Source of the DNA: Thalassovita litoralis | GTDB lineage: Bacteria; Pseudomonadota; Alphaproteobacteria; Rhodobacterales; Rhodobacteraceae | Assembly: GCF_900182725.1 (NCBI RefSeq) | Contig: NZ_FXTO01000004.1 | Span: forward strand, 1 to 64,000 | Length of the DNA stretch: 64,000 nt | Direction: 5' to 3' | In this document: positions 18,273 through 28,405 of the stretch, piece after piece | Numbering within the stretch: position 1 is the first letter of the stretch | How the letters are laid out: the number at the start of each line of letters is the position of its first letter | Notes under the pieces: model-generated | Told to the model about the DNA's origin: nothing | The model's input: only the letters and a program-made list of their open reading frames with translations | The model's database searches: none | Translations under genes and position numbers: made by a program

Positions 18273-19483
18273 TTTCCGGCCCCTCCAAGGATGCCCTTGG
18301 CAATCGTGTTGCGCTGAATCTCGCTGGTGCCGGTGACGATGCGGAACATGCGCAGCCTGCGGAAAATCGCCTCGATCGGGTTGCCTTTCAGCGTGCCAAC
18401 CCCGCCATGCACCTGCATTGCCAGATCGGCCACGTTGAAGCCCTTTTCACCGGCATATAGCTTGCACATTGATGCTTCGGTGCGAATGTCCTGCCCGGCC
18501 TCCAACCGGGTTGCGGCGTCATACATCATGGACCGTCCGGCATAGACCTCGGTGGCCATGTCAGCCAGCATATGCTGGATTGCCTGAAACGCCCCAATGG
18601 GTTTGCCAAACTGTTTGCGCGCGCCCGCACGGTCCTGCGACAGGGACAGCGCCAGCCGGGCCGATCCCCAGATGGTCGAGCAATGGATCAGGCGGTTCAC
18701 ATTGATCCGCGCCATCCCAAGCCCAAACCCCGCACCCTCCTGTCCGATCAGGTTTTCCGGCGGAATATGCACGTTGTCAAAGTGCAGATTGGCATGATCG
18801 CCCTTGCCGGTCAGAACCTCGTAATCGGTTTGCTTGGACGCACCTTCTGCGTGCAGATCGACAAAGAAGGCGGAAATCCCGCGCGGTCCTGCATCCGGGT
18901 CTGTCACCGCCAGAACAATTGCCAGATCGGCATAAGCCCCACCCGAGATAAACCATTTTACCCCGTTCAAAACCCAGCCGTTCCCGGATTTTTCCGCGCG
19001 TGTTTGAATCGCTGTTGCATCCGATCCGGCCCCCTGTTCGGTCAGGGCAAAACAGATGGCCTTATCCGCGGTACACACCGGGTTCAGAAAGGTTTCGACC
19101 TGATGGGGGCTGGCCACCTTGAACATGTGACCGATCCGGGGCGGGCCGGACAGATCGCCCATGACATGCGGCGCCATTGAAACGCCGGTCATGATTGCAG
19201 CCTCGCGGACGGCCAGCATATCAGGCAGGGATAGCCCTTGCCCGCCCAGCTTTTCGGGCAGCAGGTAGTTATAAAATCCCCGCTCGGCTGACAGTTTCCA
19301 GATTTTGCGCAGCAGCGTTTCGCTGCCGTGATCGCCCCAACCGGACCCTTCGGCCTGTTCCATCGCGGCGATATCCGTCAGCAGGAAATCCACCAGCGGT
19401 TCGGCTGCGGCAAGAGCCTTGGCAGAGCCGCGAAAATCGCTCAGCGCACGGGTGCGGGCGTGGTCATATGCGGATTGCGTCAT
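18269..19483 (-). CDS. Acyl-CoA dehydrogenase
   Basis: 404 residues from the ATG at 19483, with AAAGGAAAG upstream; the start overlaps the ligase stop. FAD-dependent family: CFALTEQGAGSDATAI, GVKWFISGGAYAD, and the C-terminal VHGGVGTLKGNPIEAIFRR (glycine-rich FAD site). It introduces a 2,3 double bond into an acyl-CoA and passes electrons to ETF. With the ligase and CoA-transferase it forms a carboxylate degradation pathway. Confidence 0.92.
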   Translation of the reverse strand: MTQSAYDHARTRALSDFRGSAKALAAAEPLVDFLLTDIAAMEQAEGSGWGDHGSETLLRKIWKLSAERGFYNYLLPEKLGGQGLSLPDMLAVREAAIMTGVSMAPHVMGDLSGPPRIGHMFKVASPHQVETFLNPVCTADKAICFALTEQGAGSDATAIQTRAEKSGNGWVLNGVKWFISGGAYADLAIVLAVTDPDAGPRGISAFFVDLHAEGASKQTDYEVLTGKGDHANLHFDNVHIPPENLIGQEGAGFGLGMARINVNRLIHCSTIWGSARLALSLSQDRAGARKQFGKPIGAFQAIQHMLADMATEVYAGRSMMYDAATRLEAGQDIRTEASMCKLYAGEKGFNVADLAMQVHGGVGTLKGNPIEAIFRRLRMFRIVTGTSEIQRNTIAKGILGGAGK

Positions 19484-21036
19484 CACACTTTCCTTTCGGC
19501 ATCTTTCCAATATGCATCGCGCAACTGACGGCGCACGATTTTACCATTCGGGTTACGGGGCAGTTCGGTTGCGAAATCCACGCTGCGCGGGCGTTTGAAG
19601 CCGGGCAGATGCTCGCGGCAATAGTCCAAGACCTGCGCTTCGCTCAGATCGTGGCCTTTGCGGGTGACAACCACGGCCTTCACGGCCTCGCCCCATTCGT
19701 CATCGGGAACGCCGATCACGGCGGCCTCGAATACGGCGGGGTGGGTGTACAGCACTTTTTCCACCTCGGATGGATAGACGTTAAACCCGCCCGAGATGAT
19801 CATCTCTTTTTTGCGGTCGACGATGAAAACATAGCCTTCGTCATCCGTTACGGCGATGTCCCCGGTGTGGTACAGCCCGTCCTGCAACACTTCGGCGGTC
19901 AGGTCGGGGGCATTCCAGTAGCCTTGCATGATTTCCGGGCCACGAATGCAAATCTCGCCCAGCTCGCCGGGTTTGGCCTCTGTGCCGTCCTCTTTCAGAA
20001 CCAGCACTTCGTTTTCAAAATAGCTGCGCCCGCAACTGGCCAGTCGCTTGCCGTCGCCTGCCAGCGCGTCGATGTGATCGTCCGAGGTCAGGATTGTCAC
20101 GGTCGAAGTGGTTTCCCCCGCGCCATAGCCCTGTGACAGGATCGGACCGAAGGTTTCCATCGCCTGCCGCACCACCGCCGGGGGCATCGGCGCCGCGCCA
20201 TAGGTCAGGGACGTCAGGCTGGACAGGTCATATTTACCCACTAATCCCGATGCCAGGATGCGTGTCACCATCGTGGGCACGAAAAAAATGCGGTTGATGC
20301 GCTCTTTCTCGATGGTGCTTAGCACCTCTTCGACATCGAAACGGTCAAACAAGACGTTCGAGCCACCCATATAAATATTGGGCAGGATCATCATGCCGCT
20401 GGCATGGGTGATCGGGCCGACGTGCCCCAGCACGGTGTTGAATGCCTTGCCGGTGCCGCGTGGGTTGATCAGGTTCTTACGCAGCAATGCCCGGCGGTTG
20501 CCGTAGCTTTGCATCGCAGCTTTCAACACCCCTGACGACCCCGAGGTATAATGCAGCACCGCCAGATCATCGTCGGCGGGGTCCAACGGTTCAAAATCGT
20601 CCGTCCCCTTGGCCAGCAGATCGTCATAGGTCAGATCGCCGGGACCGTCGCCAATCACGATGATGGTTTTCAGGCGTGGCATCTCGGACCGGCGGCTTTC
20701 CAGCGCGGCGGCGTGTTGGGCCGAAGCAATCAGCGCAACGGCGTGTGAATCGTTGATCACATGCACGGTTTCTTCGCCCGAAAGACGGGCGTTGATCGGC
20801 ACCTTGACCATCGCACCCTTGTAAAAAGCCAGTTCTGCCGACACCAGTTCGGTGCAGTTCGGGGCCTGAATCGCCACATGGTTGCCCGCCTGAAATCCCA
20901 GCGCCATCAGGCCGCTGACCAAGCGGTTCGTTTCGGTTTCAAGCTGGCGATACGTCAAACGCCGCCGTTTATCGACGGCTGCCTCTTGATCCGGCCAATA
21001 GGTTGCGGACCGTCGCAGGATACGGCCAAAATTCAT
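19483..21036 (-). CDS. AMP-forming acyl-CoA ligase
   Basis: 517 residues from the ATG at 21036, which has a near-perfect GGAGGAGG ribosome site; the frame is open upstream without such a site. Motifs: LHYTSGSSGVLKAAM (P-loop), QGYGAGETTS, YHTGDIAVTDDEGYVFIVDRKKEMIISGG, and LPRNPNGKIVRR with the catalytic lysine. It activates a carboxylic acid to its CoA ester. It is first in the operon and divergent from a LysR regulator and TctCBA, so the imported acid is its likely substrate. Confidence 0.93.
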   Translation of the reverse strand: MNFGRILRRSATYWPDQEAAVDKRRRLTYRQLETETNRLVSGLMALGFQAGNHVAIQAPNCTELVSAELAFYKGAMVKVPINARLSGEETVHVINDSHAVALIASAQHAAALESRRSEMPRLKTIIVIGDGPGDLTYDDLLAKGTDDFEPLDPADDDLAVLHYTSGSSGVLKAAMQSYGNRRALLRKNLINPRGTGKAFNTVLGHVGPITHASGMMILPNIYMGGSNVLFDRFDVEEVLSTIEKERINRIFFVPTMVTRILASGLVGKYDLSSLTSLTYGAAPMPPAVVRQAMETFGPILSQGYGAGETTSTVTILTSDDHIDALAGDGKRLASCGRSYFENEVLVLKEDGTEAKPGELGEICIRGPEIMQGYWNAPDLTAEVLQDGLYHTGDIAVTDDEGYVFIVDRKKEMIISGGFNVYPSEVEKVLYTHPAVFEAAVIGVPDDEWGEAVKAVVVTRKGHDLSEAQVLDYCREHLPGFKRPRSVDFATELPRNPNGKIVRRQLRDAYWKDAERKV

Positions 21037-21146
21037 TTGTTTCCTCCTCCTAACACCATTGCGATCAGAGTTAGAGAAGTGTTGGCTATTGTGGAAAAAC
21101 AGAATAGCTTTGGCTTGTATAAAAAAATCAGATAGCAAGGTGGCCA
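21037..21146. promoter_or_regulatory. Divergent promoter region, acyl-CoA ligase / LysR
   Basis: This 110-bp, AT-richer gap separates divergently transcribed ligase and LysR genes. This is the usual place for a LysR-type operator. No single T-N11-A site stood out convincingly. Confidence 0.45.
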
Positions 21147-22094
21147 ATGAATTCCCGGCAACTTCGGTATTTTCAGGAAGTCCTGAAACAACAAAGCTTT
21201 TCCGGCGCGGCCCGCAGCCTGCACATCGCACAGCCTGCGCTGTCCGGACATGTGGCCGATCTGGAGGCGGAACTGGGTGTCAAATTGTTCGAGCGCACCA
21301 ACCGGGGGGTGGTTGCAACGTCGGCGGGATTGCGGTTGGGGCAACATGCTCAAACCATTTTGCGCCAGATGGATATTGCGAAATCCGATGTCAGCAGCGG
21401 CGGCACGGACCCCAGCGGCGAGGTTCTGGTCGCGCTGCCGCTGACGGCGGCGCAACTGTTGGCGGGGCCGCTGATGCACCGGGTTCAAACCCATTTCCCA
21501 AAGATCCAGCTACACATCATCGAAGGGCTTAGCTTTCAAAGCGGCGATGTGATGCGATCAGGGCGGGGGGATTTGGGGCTGATCCCCAACGCGTCCGAGG
21601 TCAGTAATCTGGAGGCAGTTCCCTTGTTTTGGGAAAATCTGTACCTTGTGGGGCGCTGGGATGGCCGCCGTGATCGTACTGGCGAAATAGATTTCAGCAA
21701 TGTCGCCAACTATCCGCTGGTGCTAAGTGGACGTCAGGTTCAGCTACGTCGCGCCATTGAAGAAGCGGCATTGCTGAACGGTGTCCACCTGCAAAAGAAA
21801 TATGACTCGCCCGGCCTGAATTCGATGTTTTCGATGATCGAAGAAGGGTTGTGCCATACGATTTTCAACTGGGCCTTGATCCAGCCGCATTGGGAATATT
21901 CCCGCCTGTCCGCATGGAAAATCGTATCCCCGGAAATTCGACGCACCATTTCAATCGTATGGCCCAAGGACAGGCCAATGACAGATGCGGTGGTGTCGGT
22001 CAGACGCGTCATGATTGAATTGCTGCGCGAGGTCGTCGCCAGTGGTAAATGGCCCGGTGATCCGATCGGGTTGTATAACGATGGGTTGCTATAG
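21147..22094 (+). CDS. LysR-family transcriptional regulator
   Basis: 315 residues. Winged HTH at residues 1-60 (MNSRQLRYFQEVLKQQSFSGAARSLHIAQPALS) and a type 2 periplasmic-binding-like effector domain. It lies between the catabolic operon (minus strand) and the TctCBA transporter (plus strand), so it probably controls both in response to the imported acid or its CoA ester. Confidence 0.92.
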   Translation: MNSRQLRYFQEVLKQQSFSGAARSLHIAQPALSGHVADLEAELGVKLFERTNRGVVATSAGLRLGQHAQTILRQMDIAKSDVSSGGTDPSGEVLVALPLTAAQLLAGPLMHRVQTHFPKIQLHIIEGLSFQSGDVMRSGRGDLGLIPNASEVSNLEAVPLFWENLYLVGRWDGRRDRTGEIDFSNVANYPLVLSGRQVQLRRAIEEAALLNGVHLQKKYDSPGLNSMFSMIEEGLCHTIFNWALIQPHWEYSRLSAWKIVSPEIRRTISIVWPKDRPMTDAVVSVRRVMIELLREVVASGKWPGDPIGLYNDGLL

Positions 22095-22182
22095 GATTTT
22101 CAGATAGTCAAAATTCCGAACATGTATTTCCAGACTAACGATTTGCGTTTTAGCGTCAGCCCATGTTTTTGGGAGGAGACAC

Positions 22183-23148
22183 ATGAAAAATCTGCAATCG
22201 CGCAAGACCATTGTCGCTCATCTGGCCGTGGCCGGTATTGCCACACTGGGTTTTGCTACCCCCGCTTTGGCTGACTTTCCTGAAAAACCCATCACGATCA
22301 TGGTGGGGTTTGGGGCTGGTGGTGGCACTGACACATTGGCCCGACTGGTCGCCAAGAATGCCGAAGCCGCGTTGGGCCAGCCCATCGTTGTGGAAAACGT
22401 CCCCGGTGGCGGCGGTATCGTTGCCGCGACCAAGTTGATGAACGCTGACCCGGATGGCTACACCATCGGCATGGCTGTGACGTCTACATTTTCTTATGCG
22501 CCGCAGGCGTCAGATACCGTGAAATACAATGTCGGCAACTTCGATTATGTGACGTCGGTCGCGGGGCTGCAAAACTGTGTTGTCGCCAGCAAAGATGCGC
22601 CGTTTAACACATGGGAGGACGTTGTTCGCCTGTCCAAAGAAGGTAAGAAGCTTTCCTTCGGCACGCCTTCACCCTCGGCATCGCTTGCGATTGATTATGC
22701 CAACCGTGAATCCGGGATCGAGATGAAAATGGTCCCCGTCAAAGGCGGGGCGCAGATCATGAAGGATGTGATGGGCGGCCATCTGGACATGGGCTGGAGC
22801 GCCGGGATTCACCAGAAATTCGGCGATCAACTGAAAGTTATCGTGACCACTGACTCGGCCCGCCTGAAGTCCGCGCCTGATGTTCAAACGCTGCGGGAAT
22901 TGGGGATTGAAGTGGGGTCAAAGAACTATTTCATGATGTTCGCCCCCAAAGGTATCCCGGCGGATCGTCTGGAAAAGCTGATCAATGCGCTGTCAACGGC
23001 TGCCCGCTCGGATGACGTGAAATCGCTGGCCGAAGACAAAATGGGCTTTCCCATCGAAGTCGTCACCGGCGAAGACCTGCGCGCCCATGTTCAGGAAAGC
23101 GAAGCAGACTATAAACGGCTGATCGACCTTTCCAAGGCTGCCAAATAA
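22183..23148 (+). CDS. tctC: Tripartite tricarboxylate transporter, substrate-binding protein (TctC)
   Basis: 321 residues with a Sec signal peptide (about 1-30, ending ATPALA). The mature start FPEKPITIMVGFGAGGGTDTLARL is the Bug/TctC signature. It acts in the periplasm. GGGAGGAG precedes the ATG. The ligand cannot be told from sequence; the neighbouring acyl-CoA genes suggest a mono- or dicarboxylate. Confidence 0.92.
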   Translation: MKNLQSRKTIVAHLAVAGIATLGFATPALADFPEKPITIMVGFGAGGGTDTLARLVAKNAEAALGQPIVVENVPGGGGIVAATKLMNADPDGYTIGMAVTSTFSYAPQASDTVKYNVGNFDYVTSVAGLQNCVVASKDAPFNTWEDVVRLSKEGKKLSFGTPSPSASLAIDYANRESGIEMKMVPVKGGAQIMKDVMGGHLDMGWSAGIHQKFGDQLKVIVTTDSARLKSAPDVQTLRELGIEVGSKNYFMMFAPKGIPADRLEKLINALSTAARSDDVKSLAEDKMGFPIEVVTGEDLRAHVQESEADYKRLIDLSKAAK

Positions 23149-23150
23149 CA

Positions 23151-23597
23151 ATGGCCAATCGTTTCACCGAAGCCACCTTGGGCGCTGGAATTTTCGTTCT
23201 GGCGCTTGGGGTTTATGTCTGGGGCATTCCGGCGTGGGTTGAACCCAGCGACTTTGCCATGATCCCCCCCGATCTGCTGCCACGGGTTTGCGTTGGCACG
23301 ATTGCGGTCCTTGGCGGCTGGATGGTTTTGCATCGTCTGTTTTTGGATCGCAGCACGGGCGGCGCGGGCGTCGACTGGCCGCGTTTGGCCAAGGCGGCGG
23401 TACTGATCCTTGTGTTCGCCTGTGGCGTGGGCCTGATCCTGTGGCAAGGCTATCTGATCGGTGGCCCGTTTGTCGTGGCATCGCTGATGCTGTTCATGGG
23501 CACCCGTAACATTGGGGTCATTGCGGCAACGGCCTTGGGCGCGCCCTTTGCCCTGTTTGGGTTGTTCGACCTGTTGCTGGGCATTCCTTTGCCCTGA
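23151..23597 (+). CDS. tctB: Tripartite tricarboxylate transporter, small permease (TctB)
   Basis: 148 residues with about four membrane segments, 2 bp after tctC. It is a typical TctB small membrane subunit that pairs with TctA. Sequence conservation in this family is low, so the call rests on size, hydrophobicity and position. Confidence 0.87.
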   Translation: MANRFTEATLGAGIFVLALGVYVWGIPAWVEPSDFAMIPPDLLPRVCVGTIAVLGGWMVLHRLFLDRSTGGAGVDWPRLAKAAVLILVFACGVGLILWQGYLIGGPFVVASLMLFMGTRNIGVIAATALGAPFALFGLFDLLLGIPLP

Positions 23598-23636
23598 TCC
23601 CGAACCTGACCGCCACATTGCGGAAAGTAAGACTTC

Positions 23637-25130
23637 ATGCTGGATATCATCATCACCGCCTTTCAGGATGCTTTGACGGTTCAGACCGTTGTCCTGATCA
23701 TTCTGGGCGTTTTCATCGGTCAGCTTTTCGGTGCGATACCGGGGCTAAGCGCGCTGACCGCCATAGCGATTGCCGTACCGATGACCTATTACTTCACCCC
23801 GGTGGGGGCGCTGGCCTTTCTTGTGGCAATGAACAAGGGCGGCACGGTGGGCGGGTCGATCTCGGCCATATTGCTGAATACCCCCGGTTCCCCCGAGGCG
23901 GCAGCGACAGCCTTTGACGGGCATCCCCTGGCCAAGCAGGGCAAAGGGCTGAAAGCGATGCGCATGGCGCTGTTTTCTTCGGTTTCGGGCGATTTGCTAA
24001 GCGATCTTGTTCTGTTCGCTGTGTCTGCTCCGCTGGCGGTTCTGGCGTTGCGGATGGGACCAACGGAAATGTTGGCGGTGATCCTGTTCGCCATGACGAT
24101 CATCGCCGGGCTGGTTGGGAAATCCATGCTCAAAGGGCTGATCGCGGCGTTTTTCGGAATCTTGCTGGCCACAGTCGGGCTGGATCCGGAATCCGGGACC
24201 GGGCGGTTTTTATTCGACTCGCCCGACCTGATGGATGGCCTGCCGATTTCGGCGGTGGGTATCGGTATTCTGGCGATGGGCGAGGTGTTGCGCCAGTTGA
24301 TCCTGATGCGCAATCAGGGCAACGTCAGCCATTTGCCAATGGGCAGCGGCCGGAAAGAGGACGAAACCGTTTCATGGGCGGAATACCGTAGCAATATCCC
24401 CACCATCCTGCGTTCTGCCGGGATTGGCACCTTTATCGGGGCTTTGCCGGGGATCGGTTCCAGCGCGGCGGGGTTCATCGGATATAACACGGCGATGCGC
24501 AGATCGAAAAAACCCGAAAGCTTTGGCAAGGGGAACATCACCGGGGTTGCCGCAACCGAAGCTGCCAATTCAGCCGTGGTTGGGTCGAATTTCATCCCGT
24601 TGCTGTCGCTGGGCATTCCGGGCAATGTTGCTGCCGCGCTAATCCTTGGGGCGTTTGTGGTGCATGGGATCACTCCCGGCCCGAACCTGATGCAGGAACA
24701 GGGGCGTCTGGTCTATGCCGTATTCGCCGCGATGATGCTGGCGAACGCGACCAACCTGATTTTGGGGTATGTCGGGATGCGGTTCTTTGCGCTGATCGCC
24801 CGCACCCCCGCGCAGATCATTTTCCCGGTGATCGGTTTGCTGTGTCTGACCGGAGCATTCATCACAACGGGCGAATTCGGTATGAAACTGGTGGTCGGCT
24901 TTGCCGCGCTTGGGTTCCTGTTCCGTATCTTCGACTTTTCCTTTGTGACTTTTATCATCGGCTTTGTGCTTGGTCCGATTTTTGAACTGGCGTTTCGGCA
25001 AACCTATATTCTGGCGGATGGGGATATTTCGTATCTGCTGGATCGTCCTGTGGCGTTGATCATTTTCGGGTTTTCTATCGTCACCCTGTTGCGCACGATG
25101 TATCGGCACATGAAACGCCGGGCAGGGTAG
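23637..25130 (+). CDS. tctA: Tripartite tricarboxylate transporter, large permease (TctA)
   Basis: 497 residues with about 11-12 membrane segments. Family motifs: GQLFGAIPGLSALTAIA, NKGGTVGGSISAILLNTPGSPEAAATAFDG, and GALPGIGSSAAGFIGY. It is the ion-driven translocation subunit working with TctB and TctC. Confidence 0.94.
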   Translation: MLDIIITAFQDALTVQTVVLIILGVFIGQLFGAIPGLSALTAIAIAVPMTYYFTPVGALAFLVAMNKGGTVGGSISAILLNTPGSPEAAATAFDGHPLAKQGKGLKAMRMALFSSVSGDLLSDLVLFAVSAPLAVLALRMGPTEMLAVILFAMTIIAGLVGKSMLKGLIAAFFGILLATVGLDPESGTGRFLFDSPDLMDGLPISAVGIGILAMGEVLRQLILMRNQGNVSHLPMGSGRKEDETVSWAEYRSNIPTILRSAGIGTFIGALPGIGSSAAGFIGYNTAMRRSKKPESFGKGNITGVAATEAANSAVVGSNFIPLLSLGIPGNVAAALILGAFVVHGITPGPNLMQEQGRLVYAVFAAMMLANATNLILGYVGMRFFALIARTPAQIIFPVIGLLCLTGAFITTGEFGMKLVVGFAALGFLFRIFDFSFVTFIIGFVLGPIFELAFRQTYILADGDISYLLDRPVALIIFGFSIVTLLRTMYRHMKRRAG

Positions 25131-25219
25131 GTCAGGGGGCATTCTGCCGCCCTTGGACTGGACCGATGGCGATACGCTTGGTAACATCCTGCCGATGATA
25201 TAGGTCAGCCTTGCCCACC

Positions 25220-25462
25220 ATGTCCCGGAGTTTCAACGTGCGCGATACGACTTCCAAACGAGAACCTTCCGAACTGGTGAAGGCCAGCCCCTTACTGATG
25301 GAATGTTACGCTCTTGGTGAGGACATCGACGAATTAGAGCGGCAGGCGCGGGGGGCCGAACGCTTAAAAGAGGTATACTCCTCGATACCGTGGCACGCGC
25401 AACGCGCGGCGAAAGACCCGGATTACTGGAACGATCTCTACGGCAGTCGGATTAACTGGTAA
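25220..25462 (+). CDS. Small hypothetical protein
   Basis: About 80 residues from the ATG at 25220 (TTG at 25211 and GTG at 25238 are also in frame). Charged, with a helical middle (LMECYALGEDIDELERQ) and an aromatic end (DPDYWNDLYGSRINW). No family recognised and no strong ribosome site. The start is uncertain, but the composition looks coding. Confidence 0.45.
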   Translation: MSRSFNVRDTTSKREPSELVKASPLLMECYALGEDIDELERQARGAERLKEVYSSIPWHAQRAAKDPDYWNDLYGSRINW

Positions 25463-25510
25463 GCGGCCTGACCGATACCTTCAATCAACACGATCTGACC
25501 GACCTGAAAT

Positions 25511-25538
25511 CCCGCCTGTAACGAATGCGGGTTTTCTT
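25511..25538 (+). terminator. Intrinsic terminator
   Basis: CCCGC (25511-25515) pairs with GCGGG (25527-25531), directly followed by TTTTCTT. It would end transcription from tctCBA and the small gene at 25220. Confidence 0.6.
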
Positions 25539-25632
25539 GCCTTTGCAAATCAAGGCTGGGGGCCGCCATTTGGGAACGGCCAGTATGAGAGAGGGGCAGC
25601 ATATTGCTGCCCCTGCCATGAAGCACGGCACA

Positions 25633-26979
25633 TCACCGCATTTCAAAAAGCTCCTGATGAAAGCGGTTTTCCATATCCATACCCTGTTTGGTGAAATCGG
25701 TGCGCAGAGCTTGACCAAAGGCGCTGGGGCCGCAGAACCACAGACTTGCCTTGCGCCATTCCGGTACGGTTTCGCGAATGCGATCCGCGCTCAGGGTGCC
25801 GTCTTGTGCGTCAATCAATACGTGCAGGCGGACATTCGCCGCGCGTGCATCTGCGGCAAGGCGGCTTAGGGCGGCCTCGTCGACCTCTCGTGTGGAATGG
25901 AACAGGTCGATTTCCGGCGTTGGCGTATCGGGGTCAGCGGCGGCCATCTCTTTCAGGCGGGCAATGAATGGCGTGATGCCGATACCCGCACCCACCCAGA
26001 TTTGATGTGACAATCCATCGTCGAACGTGAAGCAGCCATACGGCCCTTCGACGGTTACTTTCTGTCCGGTCTTTAGCTTTTCAGAAAGCTTTGACGTGTG
26101 ATCCCCTAATCCTTTTGTAATAAATGTTATTTTTGGATTATCCGCGCGCCATGCCGAGGCGATGGTATAGGGGTGCGCCCCTTCGATCCGGTTCGAGGTC
26201 ACAAAGGCAAACTGTCCGGATTTGTGGCCGGGCCACCCGGCAGCAAGCTGTATTTCGGTTTCCAGCGAATGTACGCCCGGATATTTCCGCATGGTGACGA
26301 TCTCGCCGGAAACCCGGCGGTTTCCACCGATCGCCCCCAACAGGGACAGAACCGCCGCATAGCTGCCACCCAGCAACAGAAGCGCAAGGATCGGGCCAAG
26401 CGGGGTAAACCACATGTCATAATCAATCAGCACGACCGAGTGAAACACCAGCACAAGATAGGCCACCGGAAAAATGCGGTGCGTTTGCCGAAACAGATGA
26501 TAGGGAACAAGCTTCACCAAGGCGATGACAAGCAAAACGACAGAGGCGTAAAAGGCCCATTCCCCGATGCCCTCGGCTGTGCCGCGCAGCGAGCCGAAAA
26601 GAGCGCGCACCGGATCGGTGATTTCCGGGCGCGGGCCGCGTACCGGCGGGGAAAGCCAACCGGCACCCACGGCCCATTTGGGGCCTTGGGACCAGAGCCA
26701 GTGAAATACCGACACCCCCAAAGCCCCGATCCCGAGCCACTTGTGAATGCGATACATTTTATCCAGCCCGTCGATACGCTTTTCCAGCCAACGCGGGCGC
26801 AGTGACAGGATCATTGCAACGCTCATTGCGGCCATCGCCAGAAGACCCGACAATTGCACGATATGGCCCCGAATGGCGAACAGACCACTGGCCGAGAAGA
26901 TTTCGGGATTCAGCAGCAGCCAGCCCGCGCTGACAATGAGCCAGAAGCCCCAGAATAGTCGTATGTTAAACCGCGACAT
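25633..26979 (-). CDS. Ferric-reductase-like transmembrane flavocytochrome
   Basis: 448 residues. An N-terminal bundle of about six membrane segments has histidines suited to haem (HKWLG, HWLWS, YLVLVFHSVV). It is followed by an FAD domain (HPYTIAS) and an NAD(P)H domain (GAGIGITPFI, LWFCGPSAFG). This is the ferric reductase / NADPH oxidase architecture, passing electrons from NAD(P)H across the membrane. Whether the acceptor is ferric iron, oxygen or another metal is unknown. Its position next to the arsenic genes may be accidental. Confidence 0.87.
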   Translation of the reverse strand: MSRFNIRLFWGFWLIVSAGWLLLNPEIFSASGLFAIRGHIVQLSGLLAMAAMSVAMILSLRPRWLEKRIDGLDKMYRIHKWLGIGALGVSVFHWLWSQGPKWAVGAGWLSPPVRGPRPEITDPVRALFGSLRGTAEGIGEWAFYASVVLLVIALVKLVPYHLFRQTHRIFPVAYLVLVFHSVVLIDYDMWFTPLGPILALLLLGGSYAAVLSLLGAIGGNRRVSGEIVTMRKYPGVHSLETEIQLAAGWPGHKSGQFAFVTSNRIEGAHPYTIASAWRADNPKITFITKGLGDHTSKLSEKLKTGQKVTVEGPYGCFTFDDGLSHQIWVGAGIGITPFIARLKEMAAADPDTPTPEIDLFHSTREVDEAALSRLAADARAANVRLHVLIDAQDGTLSADRIRETVPEWRKASLWFCGPSAFGQALRTDFTKQGMDMENRFHQELFEMR

Positions 26980-27145
26980 TTTTAAAAATCCTGTCTTTTA
27001 CACCACGCAGAAAGGCGTTGACCGTCTGAAACGACAACACCGTCCTGCACATACCGGAACCTTATACGTACATACTGTCCTTTTCCGTCGCGTTGGTGCG
27101 GACAAACCGCATTCAGGACGCGGGCAAAGGGCGCATTTCCGGCGA

Positions 27146-28405
27146 TCAAACCACTCGGAGCCGCTTGGCAGCCAGCCAGCTTGCCAGTGCCATCGCCCCG
27201 GCGGTAGCAAGGCAGAGCGGTAGCCCCCCCAATTGGAAGCTCGCGCCAGAGAGTAGCGTGCCGATCAGACGACCTGCCGCGTTGGCCATGTAGTAGAAGC
27301 CCACATCGCGGGTGATCCGCTCGGCCGATCCGAAGGCAAGGATCAGATAGGAATGGACGGACGAGTTCACCGCGAAGATGAAACCGAAGACCAGAAGCCC
27401 CGCAACCAGCAGGATTGTGAGCCAAAGCGCGGTGCCACCGGCCACCCAGGCCGCAAGCGCCAGCACGAAAGGCACAGGCACAAGAAGCCCGGACCAGAAC
27501 ACTGCTTTATGGACTGTTTCGGCCTCGGGCTGGCCTTTTCGCCCCAGCAGGCGCGGTGCGAACCCCTGCACCACGCCATAGGCAATGATCCAGAGCGCCA
27601 TGAAACCGCCCACAAGAAAGAAGGCCTCGCGTCGCCCCCCGGCGGTGCCATCCGACAGTACCGCCTGAAAGTAGACCGGGATACCGACAACGAACCACAC
27701 GTCCCGCGCCCCAAAAAGGAACATCCGCGCCAGAGACAGACGGTTCACGCGGATGTCCTTTGATCTCCAACCGGACCAGCTTTCTTCGGATTTCATCCGT
27801 CCGGGCAGTCCCGCAGGCAGGAACAGCATTACCGCGATCAGGATCACCGCCAGAACGACCGCCATGCCCCAGACAGCCGCTTTGAACCCGGCAAGGCCCA
27901 GCAGCGCCGCGCCGAGAAAGAAGCCGAAGCCCTTCACGGCATTTTTCGATCCGGTGAGTGCCGCCACCCAGCGGAAAAGCCCGCCGTCCTCGGTTGGTGC
28001 AAGCAGCTTTACCGCTGATTTCGATGACATCTTGGCCAGATCCTTGGCCACGCCCGACATGCCCTGAACCGCCATGACGAAGGCGACTGACGCCGCGACG
28101 GACCAAGCCGGATCAAGCTGCGCCAAAGCGACCAGTGCGCCGATTTGCAGGGCCAGCCCACCGTAAAGGGTGGCGGCCAGTCCGAACCGCGCCGCAAGCC
28201 AGCCTGCCGCTAGGTTGGTGATGATGCCCGCGACCTCGTAGAGCAGGAAAAGCCATGCCAGTTGCACGGGTGAAAAGCCAAGGGCGTTGAAGTGCAACAG
28301 CACCAGCATCCTGAGCGCACCATCCGACAGCATGAACGCCCAATAGGCCGCCGTCACTGCCGCATAGGCGCGCAAAGGGTTGGGCAGAACGGTTCCGTCG
28401 CTCAC
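27146..28405 (-). CDS. arsJ: ArsJ organoarsenical efflux MFS transporter
   Basis: 419 residues from a GTG at 28405 that overlaps the GAPDH stop (GTGA). About 12 membrane segments. The N-terminal [20 protein letters not shown] and [16 protein letters not shown] are typical of ArsJ. Known role: exports 1-arseno-3-phosphoglycerate made by the linked GAPDH. The adjacency and coupling to an ArsJ-type GAPDH supports the call strongly. Confidence 0.92.
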   Translation of the reverse strand: MSDGTVLPNPLRAYAAVTAAYWAFMLSDGALRMLVLLHFNALGFSPVQLAWLFLLYEVAGIITNLAAGWLAARFGLAATLYGGLALQIGALVALAQLDPAWSVAASVAFVMAVQGMSGVAKDLAKMSSKSAVKLLAPTEDGGLFRWVAALTGSKNAVKGFGFFLGAALLGLAGFKAAVWGMAVVLAVILIAVMLFLPAGLPGRMKSEESWSGWRSKDIRVNRLSLARMFLFGARDVWFVVGIPVYFQAVLSDGTAGGRREAFFLVGGFMALWIIAYGVVQGFAPRLLGRKGQPEAETVHKAVFWSGLLVPVPFVLALAAWVAGGTALWLTILLVAGLLVFGFIFAVNSSVHSYLILAFGSAERITRDVGFYYMANAAGRLIGTLLSGASFQLGGLPLCLATAGAMALASWLAAKRLRVV

